A stretch of DNA of 64,000 bases. It comes from Hydrogenophaga sp. GTDB lineage: Bacteria; Pseudomonadota; Gammaproteobacteria; Burkholderiales; Burkholderiaceae_C. Position 1 is the first letter of the stretch; each line of letters starts with the position of its first letter. Of the stretch, positions 36,353 through 45,425 are shown one piece after another. The stretch covers positions 1-64,000 of the forward strand of contig NZ_JAABRQ010000016.1 of assembly GCF_011390835.1 (NCBI RefSeq). The letters run 5' to 3'. Both the position numbers and the translations under genes were made by a program. The notes beneath the pieces are model-generated. The model was not told the DNA's origin. It made no database searches and saw only the letters and a list, made by a program, of their open reading frames with translations.

Positions 36353-37485
36353 CGGTATTTCTTCAGGTAAGCACCTTCGAAGAACCGCTTGGCCCAGTGG
36401 AACAGGCGGGTCGAAGGCAGGATGATCTGGCGCTTCGCGTTGCGAAAGACCAGTGTTCCGTGATCAATGGCGTCGATGATGCAAATGAGCTCGACCTTGA
36501 AGGTGGCGTGAGGCGTGTCGCCGCGCAAACCCGCCAGCAGGTTTTCCGCGGCGGCTGCCGCTTGCAGGTCGGCCATGTGGGCCTGCTTGGGCATCCAGTC
36601 CGGACCTGGGAAGCTGCCCGAGTCACCCACGACGTAGACGTGCTCGGTCCCGGCGACACGGCACTGCGCATCGGCCTTGAGCAGGCCACCCGGTGATCTC
36701 GCCAGATCAGTCTGATCGAACCAGGCGTTACCGGTCATACCGGGCATGAACAGGATGAGATCGGCCGGGAACGATCCGCCTTCGGTCAGCACGCGATTGA
36801 ATTCGAACCCCTTCATCTTGTGACCCAGGCGCGTGCGGATGTCGCGACGCTCCATCTCGTCGAGCAGGTGCTGCACCGCCTTGGGGCCGAGCCGGTTCCC
36901 GGGTTCGTTGGACGGATTGAAGAACACCAGCTCGAACTTGTCGCGCCGGCGTTCTCGCCGCAGTTGCTCGTCGATGCCGAAGAGAAACTCGAACATCGGG
37001 CCACCGCGCACCGCGCTGGGTTCGTTCGGGTTGCCGGCAAAGCCCACGGCGATGGTGCCTCCCTGCAGGGCCTGCAAACGATCTCGGATTTTTTCGGCAG
37101 CCGCAATGCCTTCGCAAGGCGTGATGGCGTGCTCGATACCGGGCAGCTTCTTGATGAAACGCCCGCCGCTGGCGATCACCAGGGCGTCGTTGGGAATTTC
37201 ACCACTGGTGGTGTCCACCAGACGACCGCCGTTGCGCAGACCGGTCACCTCGGCCGTCACGTGGCTTACGTTCATGCGCTGGAAGAAATTGTCCAGTGGC
37301 ACGATCAGCTGTTCGCGTGTGCGCAGACCGCTCGGAATCCAGATGATGCCGGGCAGGTAGTGCAGCTCGGCACGGGGTGCGATCAGCGTGATCTCGGCCT
37401 GGGTGTCGCGCCGACGGATTTCTCGAACGCTGGAAAGCGCGCCAAAGCCGGCGCCGATGATGGTGATGCGGGAAGGGGATGTCAT
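36349..37485 (-). CDS. Sulfide:quinone oxidoreductase-like flavoprotein
   Basis: A 378-residue two-dinucleotide-fold flavoprotein of the SQR/NDH-2 group: FAD loop IIGAGFGALSSVREI at the N-terminus, VYVVGDSGSFPGPDW FAD site and an amphipathic C-terminus (LFHWAKRFFEGAYLKKYR) for membrane attachment. Cysteines are Cys124 (ITPCEG), Cys275 and Cys335 (ELICIID). The cysteine normally found between the first and last catalytic ones in SQR is missing, so true SQR activity is uncertain. It overlaps both neighbours by four bases. Confidence 0.78.
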   Translation of the reverse strand: MTSPSRITIIGAGFGALSSVREIRRRDTQAEITLIAPRAELHYLPGIIWIPSGLRTREQLIVPLDNFFQRMNVSHVTAEVTGLRNGGRLVDTTSGEIPNDALVIASGGRFIKKLPGIEHAITPCEGIAAAEKIRDRLQALQGGTIAVGFAGNPNEPSAVRGGPMFEFLFGIDEQLRRERRRDKFELVFFNPSNEPGNRLGPKAVQHLLDEMERRDIRTRLGHKMKGFEFNRVLTEGGSFPADLILFMPGMTGNAWFDQTDLARSPGGLLKADAQCRVAGTEHVYVVGDSGSFPGPDWMPKQAHMADLQAAAAAENLLAGLRGDTPHATFKVELICIIDAIDHGTLVFRNAKRQIILPSTRLFHWAKRFFEGAYLKKYR

Positions 37486-38135
37486 GCGTTGAAGGCTCGT
37501 GGTGTTGGCGCGATTGAGGCGCTGTCCTGCAATGCGGTCACGCGCGCCAGATAGGTGTCGCGCGAGGTCGCGGCAAAAAAGGGGTGCCAGCGCCGCTGCT
37601 CGTGCACCGTGGTCACGGCGCGAGAGTGGCGTTCGTGGCCAGCGAACAGCAGCGTCTCGTCAGGCAGGGTGAAGATGCGTTGCGTCACGCTGTCCCACAA
37701 TGCCTCAGGTTGCGCGGGCTGGGGCTGGTGCGGGCAGGCGTCCACCGACAGCAGGCCGCCGCAGAACACGCGATCGCGCCAGATGAAGCTGATGCAATCG
37801 GGCGTGTGGCCAGGCGTCGCCAGCACCCGCAGGAACTCGTTGCCGAACGGCAACAGCTCGCCGTGCGACACAGTGTGGGCGCCGGGCCGCGCCTCGCCCT
37901 GGATCACCGGGGCCTCCAGCTGGCCAAGCGAGGAAAACTCCAGCGGATGCAGGCCATCGTGATGGTGCGTGCGCAACACCCAGCGCAGGCGCAGGCCACG
38001 CTCAGCCAGCAGAGCCTGCAGGACCGGCAGGTCCGGGCCGTGCGGGTCCACCACCACCGCCTCGCGCGCCTCGACATCGGCCAGCAGGTAGCTCAGCTCG
38101 CTGCGGCGCTCATCGTGCAGGATGCGAAACAGCAC
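37482..38135 (-). CDS. MBL-fold protein, persulfide-dioxygenase-like, altered metal motif
   Basis: A 217-residue MBL-fold protein starting at GTG 38135 with GGGAG seven bases upstream, one base after a tiny ORF. Later metal-site segments are present (TPGHTPDCISF, GGLLSVDAC, FAGHERH), but the usual HxHxDH is replaced by HHHDGLH (57-63). Because ETHE1 dioxygenases bind one iron through the first His, a later His and an Asp, the site could still work. Persulfide dioxygenase is inferred from fold and from its SQR neighbour. Confidence 0.72.
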   Translation of the reverse strand: MLFRILHDERRSELSYLLADVEAREAVVVDPHGPDLPVLQALLAERGLRLRWVLRTHHHDGLHPLEFSSLGQLEAPVIQGEARPGAHTVSHGELLPFGNEFLRVLATPGHTPDCISFIWRDRVFCGGLLSVDACPHQPQPAQPEALWDSVTQRIFTLPDETLLFAGHERHSRAVTTVHEQRRWHPFFAATSRDTYLARVTALQDSASIAPTPRAFNA

Positions 38136-38136
38136 T

Positions 38137-38208
38137 TCAGGGCTCCCAGCGCAAAAGGACGAAGCTCGGCACGAACCCGGCACCGCGCATCCAGATGAAA
38201 AACCACAT
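38137..38208 (-). CDS. CydX-like 23-residue membrane peptide
   Basis: A short frame with a strong ribosome site (GGAG six bases before ATG 38208) between the Rieske gene (18-base gap) and the MBL gene (one-base gap). It begins MWFFIWMRG, matching the M-W-[YF]-F-x-W-x-x-G start of CydX/YbgT, the small third subunit of cytochrome bd oxidase, and is hydrophobic throughout, ending LRWEP. It is shorter than the usual 30-40 residues and has Arg8 in the helix. Assignment rests on the N-terminal motif and the cyd operon. Confidence 0.6.
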   Translation of the reverse strand: MWFFIWMRGAGFVPSFVLLRWEP

Positions 38209-38226
38209 GATGTTCTCCGGCAAGAG

Positions 38227-38844
38227 TCAGGCCGCGCCGGGGCCATCCTCACCAATCAGCAAGGTGCCGTCGGCCAGGTACTGGTGTGGCGGCACCACCA
38301 GGTTGGTGGGCGCTGGTTTGTTCCTGAACACGCGGCCTGCGAAATCAAAGGTCGATCCATGGCAGGGGCAAAAAAAGCCACCCTTCCAGTTGGGTGGTAC
38401 GCTGGCATTGGCCGTGCCTTCGGGCAGGGTCACCGGGGAACATCCCAGGTGGGTACAGATTCCGACGGTCACCAACAACTCGGGCTTGATCGAGCGATGC
38501 GCATTGGTGGCATAAGCGGGTTGCTGTGGCTTTTCAGAATAGGGGTCGGCCAGTCCCTGCATGTCCTCCAGGGTGGTCAACATATCGGGTGTGCGGCGCA
38601 TCACCCACACGGGCTGGCCTCGCCATTCAACGGTTTTGACTTGCCCGGGTGCCACCACTGCGGGATCCATGGACACGCTGGCGCCCTGTGCCTTGGCGCG
38701 CTCGCTGGGGGCAAAACTGGACACGAAGGGCATCGCCACAGCCGCTGTGGCGGCCACGCCCATGGCACTGGAGGCCAGCAGCCAGGTGCGGCGCTGCGGG
38801 TCGCCGGGTGTGATGGGCTGAGGAAAAGTCGGGACGGTTTGCAT
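38227..38844 (-). CDS. Rieske iron-sulfur protein (cytochrome bc1-type), without petB/petC
   Basis: A 205-residue ubiquinol-cytochrome c reductase-type Rieske subunit. A twin-arginine signal-anchor (RRTWLLASSAMGVAATAAVA) is followed by the periplasmic domain with cluster motifs CTHLGC (130-135) and CPCHGSTFD (159-167). AAGGAG precedes ATG 38844. It lies inside a cydAB operon with no cytochrome b or c1 gene, so its electron partner is unknown. Confidence 0.9.
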   Translation of the reverse strand: MQTVPTFPQPITPGDPQRRTWLLASSAMGVAATAAVAMPFVSSFAPSERAKAQGASVSMDPAVVAPGQVKTVEWRGQPVWVMRRTPDMLTTLEDMQGLADPYSEKPQQPAYATNAHRSIKPELLVTVGICTHLGCSPVTLPEGTANASVPPNWKGGFFCPCHGSTFDFAGRVFRNKPAPTNLVVPPHQYLADGTLLIGEDGPGAA

Positions 38845-38918
38845 GTCTGGCTCCTTGCCTTGTGACCGGCGGGCGGGTGAGTTGGCGACGAAGCGCGCAG
38901 TGCATCGTGAGCAATGCG

Positions 38919-39083
38919 CTACGTCTTCAGCGCCAGGCGCAGCAGCATGGCCACGACCAGCAGCGAGCCGATGCTGGCGGCCCAGATACCGGCCATCCAG
39001 AGCAGTCGCTTCCACAAAGGTTGCAGTGGCTCATCGGGGCGGGTGATGCTGATGTCCGGCCAGCGGAAAAAGCGGTTCTTCAT
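38919..39083 (-). CDS. DUF2474 small membrane protein of bd oxidase operon
   Basis: A 54-residue protein with one C-terminal membrane helix (LLWMAGIWAASIGSLLVVAMLL shortened: LLWMAGIWAASIGSLLVVA) and a basic N-terminus (MKNRFFRW). DUF2474 proteins typically follow cydB of the CIO type. Its ATG overlaps the cydB stop by four bases. Confidence 0.82.
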   Translation of the reverse strand: MKNRFFRWPDISITRPDEPLQPLWKRLLWMAGIWAASIGSLLVVAMLLRLALKT

Positions 39084-40084
39084 GCGTGGTACCCGTCCGC
39101 ATTGACCTTTCCGCGGAATACCCAGTAGGACCAGGCGGTGTAGCCCAGGATCATGGGCAGAACCAGGGCTGTTCCCCAGAGCATGAAGATTTGCCCGCTT
39201 CGATCGGTGGCCGCGTCCCATATCGTCACGGCGCCCGGCACGATGTAGGGAAACACGCTGATGCCCAGGCCGACGAAGCACAGCAGGAAAATGCCCAGCG
39301 TCAGCAGGAATGGGGCAACCTCATGGCCTGCCCTGAGGCTGCGCACGAAAGCCGCGCTGGCCAGCGCCACCAGGATGGGTACCGGTGCCACCCACAGGAT
39401 GCTGGGCCAGTTCAGCCAGTTGCTGAAGTAGTCTGCGCTCAGAAACAGGGTCGCAATGCTGACCGCGACGATGGCGGCCAGGCTGGCGCCACCCAGCCAC
39501 CAGGCCATGGCCCGGGCCTGGCGCTGCAGAGCGCCTTCGGCCTTCATCACCAGCCAGGTGGATCCCAGCAAGGCATAGGCTGCCACCACGCTCGCGCCGG
39601 TGAGCAACGAGAAAGGTGTCAGCCAGTCCCACCAGCCGCCGGCGTACGCCCGTCCGCTGATGGCCACCCCCTGCAGCAACGCACCCAGGATGACGCCCTG
39701 CGAGAACGCGGCGAGCAACGATCCGCCTGTGAACGCGAAATCCCAGAAACCCCGGTGCGCAGGATCGCGCCAGCGGAACTCGAACGCCACACCCCGGAAC
39801 ACCAGGGCCAGCAACATCGCGATGATGGGTGCATAAAGGGCGGAGAAGATCAGGCCGTAGGCCAGCGGAAAGGCCGCCAACAGCCCGCCACCGCCCATCA
39901 CCAGCCAGGTTTCGTTGCCGTCCCACACGGGCGCGATGCTGTTCATCGCGGTGTCCCGGTCGTGTCCCACCTGGAAGGTGTTGAAAAGGATGCCGATGCC
40001 CAGGTCGAAACCGTCCAGCACCACATAGATGAAGACGGCCACCACAATGATGAGGGCCCAGATGATGGTCAGATCGATGTTCAT
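39080..40084 (-). CDS. cydB: Cytochrome bd ubiquinol oxidase subunit II (CIO type)
   Basis: A 334-residue subunit II with eight to nine helices; the N-terminal YVVLDGFDLGIGIL and the VWDGNETWLVMGGGGLLAAFP stretch (VWDGNETWLV) are family hallmarks. Start ATG 40084 (MNIDLT), ten bases after cydA. Works with CydA to reduce O2 with quinol, without proton pumping. Confidence 0.95.
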   Translation of the reverse strand: MNIDLTIIWALIIVVAVFIYVVLDGFDLGIGILFNTFQVGHDRDTAMNSIAPVWDGNETWLVMGGGGLLAAFPLAYGLIFSALYAPIIAMLLALVFRGVAFEFRWRDPAHRGFWDFAFTGGSLLAAFSQGVILGALLQGVAISGRAYAGGWWDWLTPFSLLTGASVVAAYALLGSTWLVMKAEGALQRQARAMAWWLGGASLAAIVAVSIATLFLSADYFSNWLNWPSILWVAPVPILVALASAAFVRSLRAGHEVAPFLLTLGIFLLCFVGLGISVFPYIVPGAVTIWDAATDRSGQIFMLWGTALVLPMILGYTAWSYWVFRGKVNADGYHA

Positions 40085-40094
40085 GGTGATCCCC

Positions 40095-41507
40095 TTATTT
40101 GGTGGCCAGCACACCGGGCCGCAGCGCCACAGCGGGCGTGGTGCCGGCTGCGAGCGCGGGGATGTTGGGAGGGGCAGACTCATGCTCAACGGGTGGCTTG
40201 GCCATCAGCTTGAGGATGTAGATCACCCCGGCGCCGAACACCGCGAAATACACGACCACGAAGGCCACCAGCGATACCGCCACAGCGGGAGCGGCAAGTG
40301 GTGAGGCTGACTCCGCCGTGCGCATCAGCCCCTGGATGGTCCAGGGCTGGCGGCCCACCTCGGTGGTGATCCATCCAGCAAGCACCGCGATCAAACCCGA
40401 CGGGCCCATCGCCAGGGCGAAGCGATGCAGCCACTTCCACTCGTACAGCCGTCCCCTGGCGCGGGCCCACAAGCTGAACATGCCCAACCCGGCCATCAGG
40501 AAGCCCAGCCCGACCATGATACGAAACGCCCAGAACACCGTGCCCACCGGTGGGTGGTCAGCCACAGGCACGGCGTCCAGTCCTGTCATGGGAGCGTTCA
40601 GATCGTGCTTGAGGATCAAAGAGGACAGCTTCGGGATTTCCACCGCGTAGTCCACACGGCCTTCGGCGCTGTTCGGAATGCCAAACAGGATCAGCGGCGC
40701 ACCTTCGGGATGGCTCTGATAGTGACCTTCCATCGCCATCACCTTCACGGGCTGATGTTCCAGCGTATTCAGGCCATGCATGTCGCCCAGCACGATTTGC
40801 AGCGGCGCCACGATGGCCGCCATCCACATCGCCATGGAAAACATGAGGCGCGCGCGCGGGTTGGTGCGGTCCTTCAGCAGGTGCCAGGCACCCACAGCGC
40901 CCACCAGGAACGCGGTGGTCAGGTAGGCCGCCGAGAGGGTGTGCACCAGCCGGTAGGGAAAGCTGGGGTTGAAGATGATGGCCAGCCAGCTGCCAGCGGA
41001 AATGAACTGACCATTGGCGTTCATCGCGTAGCCCGCTGGGGTCTGCATCCAGCTGTTCACCGACAGGATCCAGAAGGCGGAGACAAAAGTGCCCAAAGCC
41101 ACCATCAGTGTGGCGGTGAAATGCAGTCGTTTGCCCACCCGGTTCATGCCGAACAGCATCACGCCCAGGAAACCGGCTTCGAGGAAGAAGGCGGTCAGCA
41201 CCTCATAAGCCATCAGCGGACCAATGATCGGGCCAGCCTTGTCGGAGAACACTGCCCAGTTGGTACCGAACTGATACGACATGACGATGCCCGAGACCAC
41301 CCCCATGGCGAACACCAGCGCGAAGATCTTGATCCAGTAGCGGAATAGGTTCATGTAGTCCGCGCGCCCGGTCTTTAGCCAGAGGCCTTCGAGCACCGCC
41401 AGGTAACTGGCCAGACCAATCGTGATGGCGGGAAACAGGAAGTGGAAACTCACCGTGAACGCGAACTGGATTCGCGCCAGCAGCAGCGCGTCGGTTACAT
41501 CAAACAT
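40095..41507 (-). CDS. cydA: Cytochrome bd ubiquinol oxidase subunit I (CIO type, short Q-loop)
   Basis: A 470-residue subunit I with about nine helices. His22 (FHFLFP) matches the b595 ligand and the YRLVHTLSA histidine the b558 ligand; the GRQPW motif is present (TTEVGRQPWTI). The Q-loop is short, as in cyanide-insensitive oxidases. bd oxidases are known to resist sulfide, which fits the sulfide genes downstream. It is transcribed divergently from the FisR-like gene and is preceded by a sigma-54-like element. Confidence 0.95.
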   Translation of the reverse strand: MFDVTDALLLARIQFAFTVSFHFLFPAITIGLASYLAVLEGLWLKTGRADYMNLFRYWIKIFALVFAMGVVSGIVMSYQFGTNWAVFSDKAGPIIGPLMAYEVLTAFFLEAGFLGVMLFGMNRVGKRLHFTATLMVALGTFVSAFWILSVNSWMQTPAGYAMNANGQFISAGSWLAIIFNPSFPYRLVHTLSAAYLTTAFLVGAVGAWHLLKDRTNPRARLMFSMAMWMAAIVAPLQIVLGDMHGLNTLEHQPVKVMAMEGHYQSHPEGAPLILFGIPNSAEGRVDYAVEIPKLSSLILKHDLNAPMTGLDAVPVADHPPVGTVFWAFRIMVGLGFLMAGLGMFSLWARARGRLYEWKWLHRFALAMGPSGLIAVLAGWITTEVGRQPWTIQGLMRTAESASPLAAPAVAVSLVAFVVVYFAVFGAGVIYILKLMAKPPVEHESAPPNIPALAAGTTPAVALRPGVLATK

Positions 41508-41618
41508 CTTGGGGTCCTTGCGTCATTCGGGGCTTGTCTGAATCTGCTCTGCAGTCTGAAGCGGCCCGCATTCGGGGTCTGTGCGACGGGCAACGGAAAT
41601 ATTCATCACCCATTGCTT

Positions 41619-41634
41619 ATCAAGATCCGTGCCT
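41619..41634 (-). promoter_or_regulatory. Sigma-54-like -24/-12 element upstream of cydA
   Basis: The minus strand reads AGGCACG-N4-TTGAT against consensus TGGCACG-N4-TTGC[AT], two mismatches, one in the conserved -12 GC. It is about 112 bases before the cydA ATG and 87 bases from a palindrome that could be the activator site. Confidence 0.5.
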
Positions 41635-41720
41635 CGCGACCGCGCACGGAAAAGCGCAATGAATTCAATGGTCTTTCGACAGAGCCCGCCAGGGGGTTTC
41701 TCTGCCACTGCCGCCAGCAC

Positions 41721-41764
41721 TGCCATTTTTGGCAGAGAATGCCAGTGGCTCGCCATTTTTGACC
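41721..41764. promoter_or_regulatory. Candidate FisR-type enhancer (UAS) between cydA and the regulator
   Basis: TGCCATTTTTGGCA (41721-41734) is a perfect TGCCA-N4-TGGCA palindrome. A degenerate copy, CGCCATTTTTGACC, starts exactly 30 bases later (41751), about three helical turns, and TGCCAGTGGC lies between them. The same 14-bp palindrome, reverse-complemented, is found upstream of the second oxidase operon at 51491-51504. The site is 18-60 bases before the regulator's start, so it may also autoregulate. Confidence 0.6.
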
Positions 41765-41781
41765 ATACCCCGGAACACGCC

Positions 41782-43146
<1,365 letters not shown>

Positions 43147-43238
43147 ACGGGAGCGCTCTGCGTCTCTGGCCCTGCGTCTACCCCATAGCGCTTCCGCCCT
43201 ATTCAAATTACCATGTGCGCATATTCGGATCAAATATC

Positions 43239-44012
43239 ATGAAGACATTCTTCGCGTTTGGTGAGCAGGTAGACGGTTACCCGGTGCGGGTGGTCAACGA
43301 GCGGGCGGTGCGCGCCGCGGCGGGTCTTCTTTTCGTGGCCGCCATGGCCTCGTTCATGAACGCCTACCTGCTGGGCAACTACCAGCCCACGCGGCTGTTC
43401 GTGATCGTGTTTCTGACCGACATGAGCCTGCGCATGGTCAACCCGCGCTGGGCACCCAGCATGATCGTGGGGCAGTGGATCGTGCGCAATCAGAACCCGG
43501 AGTGGGTGGGTGCACCGCAGAAGCGCTTTGCCTGGGGTCTGGGCTTGCTGCTGGGCCTGACCATGTTGTACCTGATGGTGCTGCACCAGATGATGGGGCC
43601 GTTGAACATGCTGGTCTGCGGCAGTTGCCTGACCCTGATGTTCTTTGAATCGGCGTTTGGCATCTGCCTGGGCTGCAAGCTCTACAACCTGTTCAGCCGC
43701 GACCAGGCTCAGCTGTGCCCGGGCGGCGTGTGCGAGGTGCCGGCGAAGCCGCGCTTTGGTCTTGGCCTGAGTGTCGCGCAGATGGCGGTGCTGGTGGCTT
43801 TTGCGGGCAGCATGGTGCTGGCCTCGCGCTGGGTCGACCAGACCGGTGGCTCACTGGGCGGCTTCGACGACATGGCCACCGTTGAGGAAATGGGGCTCAG
43901 CGCTTCGGCCGGCGCGGCCGGCTCCGCAGAGGCCGGGCGCTGCGAGGTGCCGGCTTTCGCCCGCTGGCTGGGTCACGAAGCGCAGTGGAAGCAGCACAAC
44001 CACTGCAACTGA
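43239..44012 (+). CDS. DUF4395 membrane protein with cysteine motifs
   Basis: A 257-residue inner-membrane protein with about four to five helices. The DUF4395 core has a CGSC pair (VCGSCLTLM), then GICLGCKLYNL, and CPGGVCEVP after the third helix; it ends in HNHCN. DUF4395 is often near rhodanese and thioredoxin-like genes, so a role in sulfur or thiol handling is possible, but function is unknown. It lies 92 bases behind the FisR-like gene on the same strand. ATG 43239 (MKTFFAFG) chosen over ATG 43215. Confidence 0.75.
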   Translation: MKTFFAFGEQVDGYPVRVVNERAVRAAAGLLFVAAMASFMNAYLLGNYQPTRLFVIVFLTDMSLRMVNPRWAPSMIVGQWIVRNQNPEWVGAPQKRFAWGLGLLLGLTMLYLMVLHQMMGPLNMLVCGSCLTLMFFESAFGICLGCKLYNLFSRDQAQLCPGGVCEVPAKPRFGLGLSVAQMAVLVAFAGSMVLASRWVDQTGGSLGGFDDMATVEEMGLSASAGAAGSAEAGRCEVPAFARWLGHEAQWKQHNHCN

Positions 44013-44066
44013 CCAGCACGCCATCGTCCGACCTGCGAGCGCACAAGGCTGCCTGGGGCTGGACCG

Positions 44067-45404
44067 TCAATCCGGGCTGCGCAGCTTTTCGTGGATGCGG
44101 CGGGTGGTGCGCCAGGCACCCCACAGCACCAGCGGGATGAAAGCGCCAGCCAGGATTTCCGGGTTGATGGGCAGGCCAGCAGCCTTGCCCGCCTTGCCCA
44201 GATACAGCAGCAGACTGACCACGTAATACGAAATGGCCGCGATCGACAGGCCTTCCACCGTGGCCTGCAGGCGCAGCTGCATTTCCTGGCCCCTGGTGAG
44301 CTTCTCCAGCAGCTGCTGATTCTGCACTTCGGTCGCGATGTCGACCCGTGTGCGCAGCAAGGCACTTGCCCGGCTGATGCGCTCGGACAGCGAGGCCAGC
44401 CGTTGCGCGGTGGCGGCCACCGTGCCCATGGCAGGCGAGAGCCGGCGCTGCATGAACTCGCCAATGGTCTGCGTGCCCGGGATCGGCTGCTCGCGCAGTT
44501 CGGCGATGCGCTGGACCACCAACGCGTCGTAGGCCCGGGTGGCGGCGAAACGGTAGGCGTGCTCCGCGGTGGCCCGCTCCACGCCGGCGGCCAGCGACAC
44601 CAGCGTGTCCAGCAGGGCCTGGTCGGTCGCGCCCTTGTTCTCCAGCTGGGCGGTGATGTCGGCCAGCTGCCGCTCACTCTCCGCGAGCAGCGGCCCCAGC
44701 TGCTTGGCCACCGGCAGGCCGCGCAAGGCCATCAGCCGGTAGGTCTCGATCTCCAGCAGGCGCTGGGAGATGCGGCCGGCCCGGGTTTCGGTGGTCTCAG
44801 GCGGCGCGACCACCAGCATGCGCTCAAAACCGCTGTCACGCAGCATGAAGTCGGTGGCCACGATGGAGTGGCCGTTGTTGCCCATCTGCGAGGCCACCAC
44901 CGTGTGCTCGCCGAGCCAGGTGCGCGCCAGCGCCAGGGTCTGCTGCGGCTCGCTCAGGTCGCCGTGCAGCATGATGAGCTTGATCGCGACGAAGGTGCGA
45001 CCCGGGATCGAAGCCAGCCAGTCGGCCGGCAACACCAAGTGCGACAGCAGCTCGGGGTCGCGCGTGCCCAACCGGGCCTCCTCGGGCAGCGGCTGCACCA
45101 GCGAGTAGCGGCTGAACTCGGTGTGGCGCTCCCACTTGAGCGTGTAGCCCGGCAGCCGCAAGCGCAGGAAGTGGCCTTGCAGGTCGGCCGGCGTCAGGCT
45201 TTCCTGGCCGGGCAGGCTGCGCAGGTGCTCGCACTCCTGCTCGCGGCTGATGCCGTCATTGAAAACCGCCACAAACACCACCAGCGCCGGCAGGCGGATG
45301 CGCGCTGGCGGGCGGGCGTGCACCTCGTTGTGCAGCTCGATGCGCAAGGCATCGTCGGCTGGCAGGGGTCGGTAAGAAGTGGGCTGGGATTGCATGGTTG
45401 GCAT
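44067..45404 (-). CDS. DUF3422 family inner-membrane protein
   Basis: A 445-residue protein with a soluble N-terminal part beginning RIELHNEVHARPP (the family signature), a central coiled-coil-rich region (about 210-370) and two C-terminal membrane helices with a short basic tail. Function of the family is unknown. It begins 21 bases behind the methyltransferase gene, so it may be the last gene of the c-type oxidase operon. Confidence 0.85.
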   Translation of the reverse strand: MPTMQSQPTSYRPLPADDALRIELHNEVHARPPARIRLPALVVFVAVFNDGISREQECEHLRSLPGQESLTPADLQGHFLRLRLPGYTLKWERHTEFSRYSLVQPLPEEARLGTRDPELLSHLVLPADWLASIPGRTFVAIKLIMLHGDLSEPQQTLALARTWLGEHTVVASQMGNNGHSIVATDFMLRDSGFERMLVVAPPETTETRAGRISQRLLEIETYRLMALRGLPVAKQLGPLLAESERQLADITAQLENKGATDQALLDTLVSLAAGVERATAEHAYRFAATRAYDALVVQRIAELREQPIPGTQTIGEFMQRRLSPAMGTVAATAQRLASLSERISRASALLRTRVDIATEVQNQQLLEKLTRGQEMQLRLQATVEGLSIAAISYYVVSLLLYLGKAGKAAGLPINPEILAGAFIPLVLWGAWRTTRRIHEKLRSPD

Positions 45405-45425
45405 TGTGCAGGCAGAAGCGGTCCT

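Noticed and set aside
41508-41720. Fnr/Anr box (TTGAT-N4-ATCAA) before cydA
   Set aside because: TTGAT occurs once but no matching ATCAA half-site at the right spacing.
41581-41781. N-terminal 67 residues of the long frame of the FisR-like gene
   Set aside because: This stretch holds the palindromes and the sigma-54-like element and shows no domain; TTG 41782 starts the PAS domain and brings the cysteines near the numbering of known FisR.
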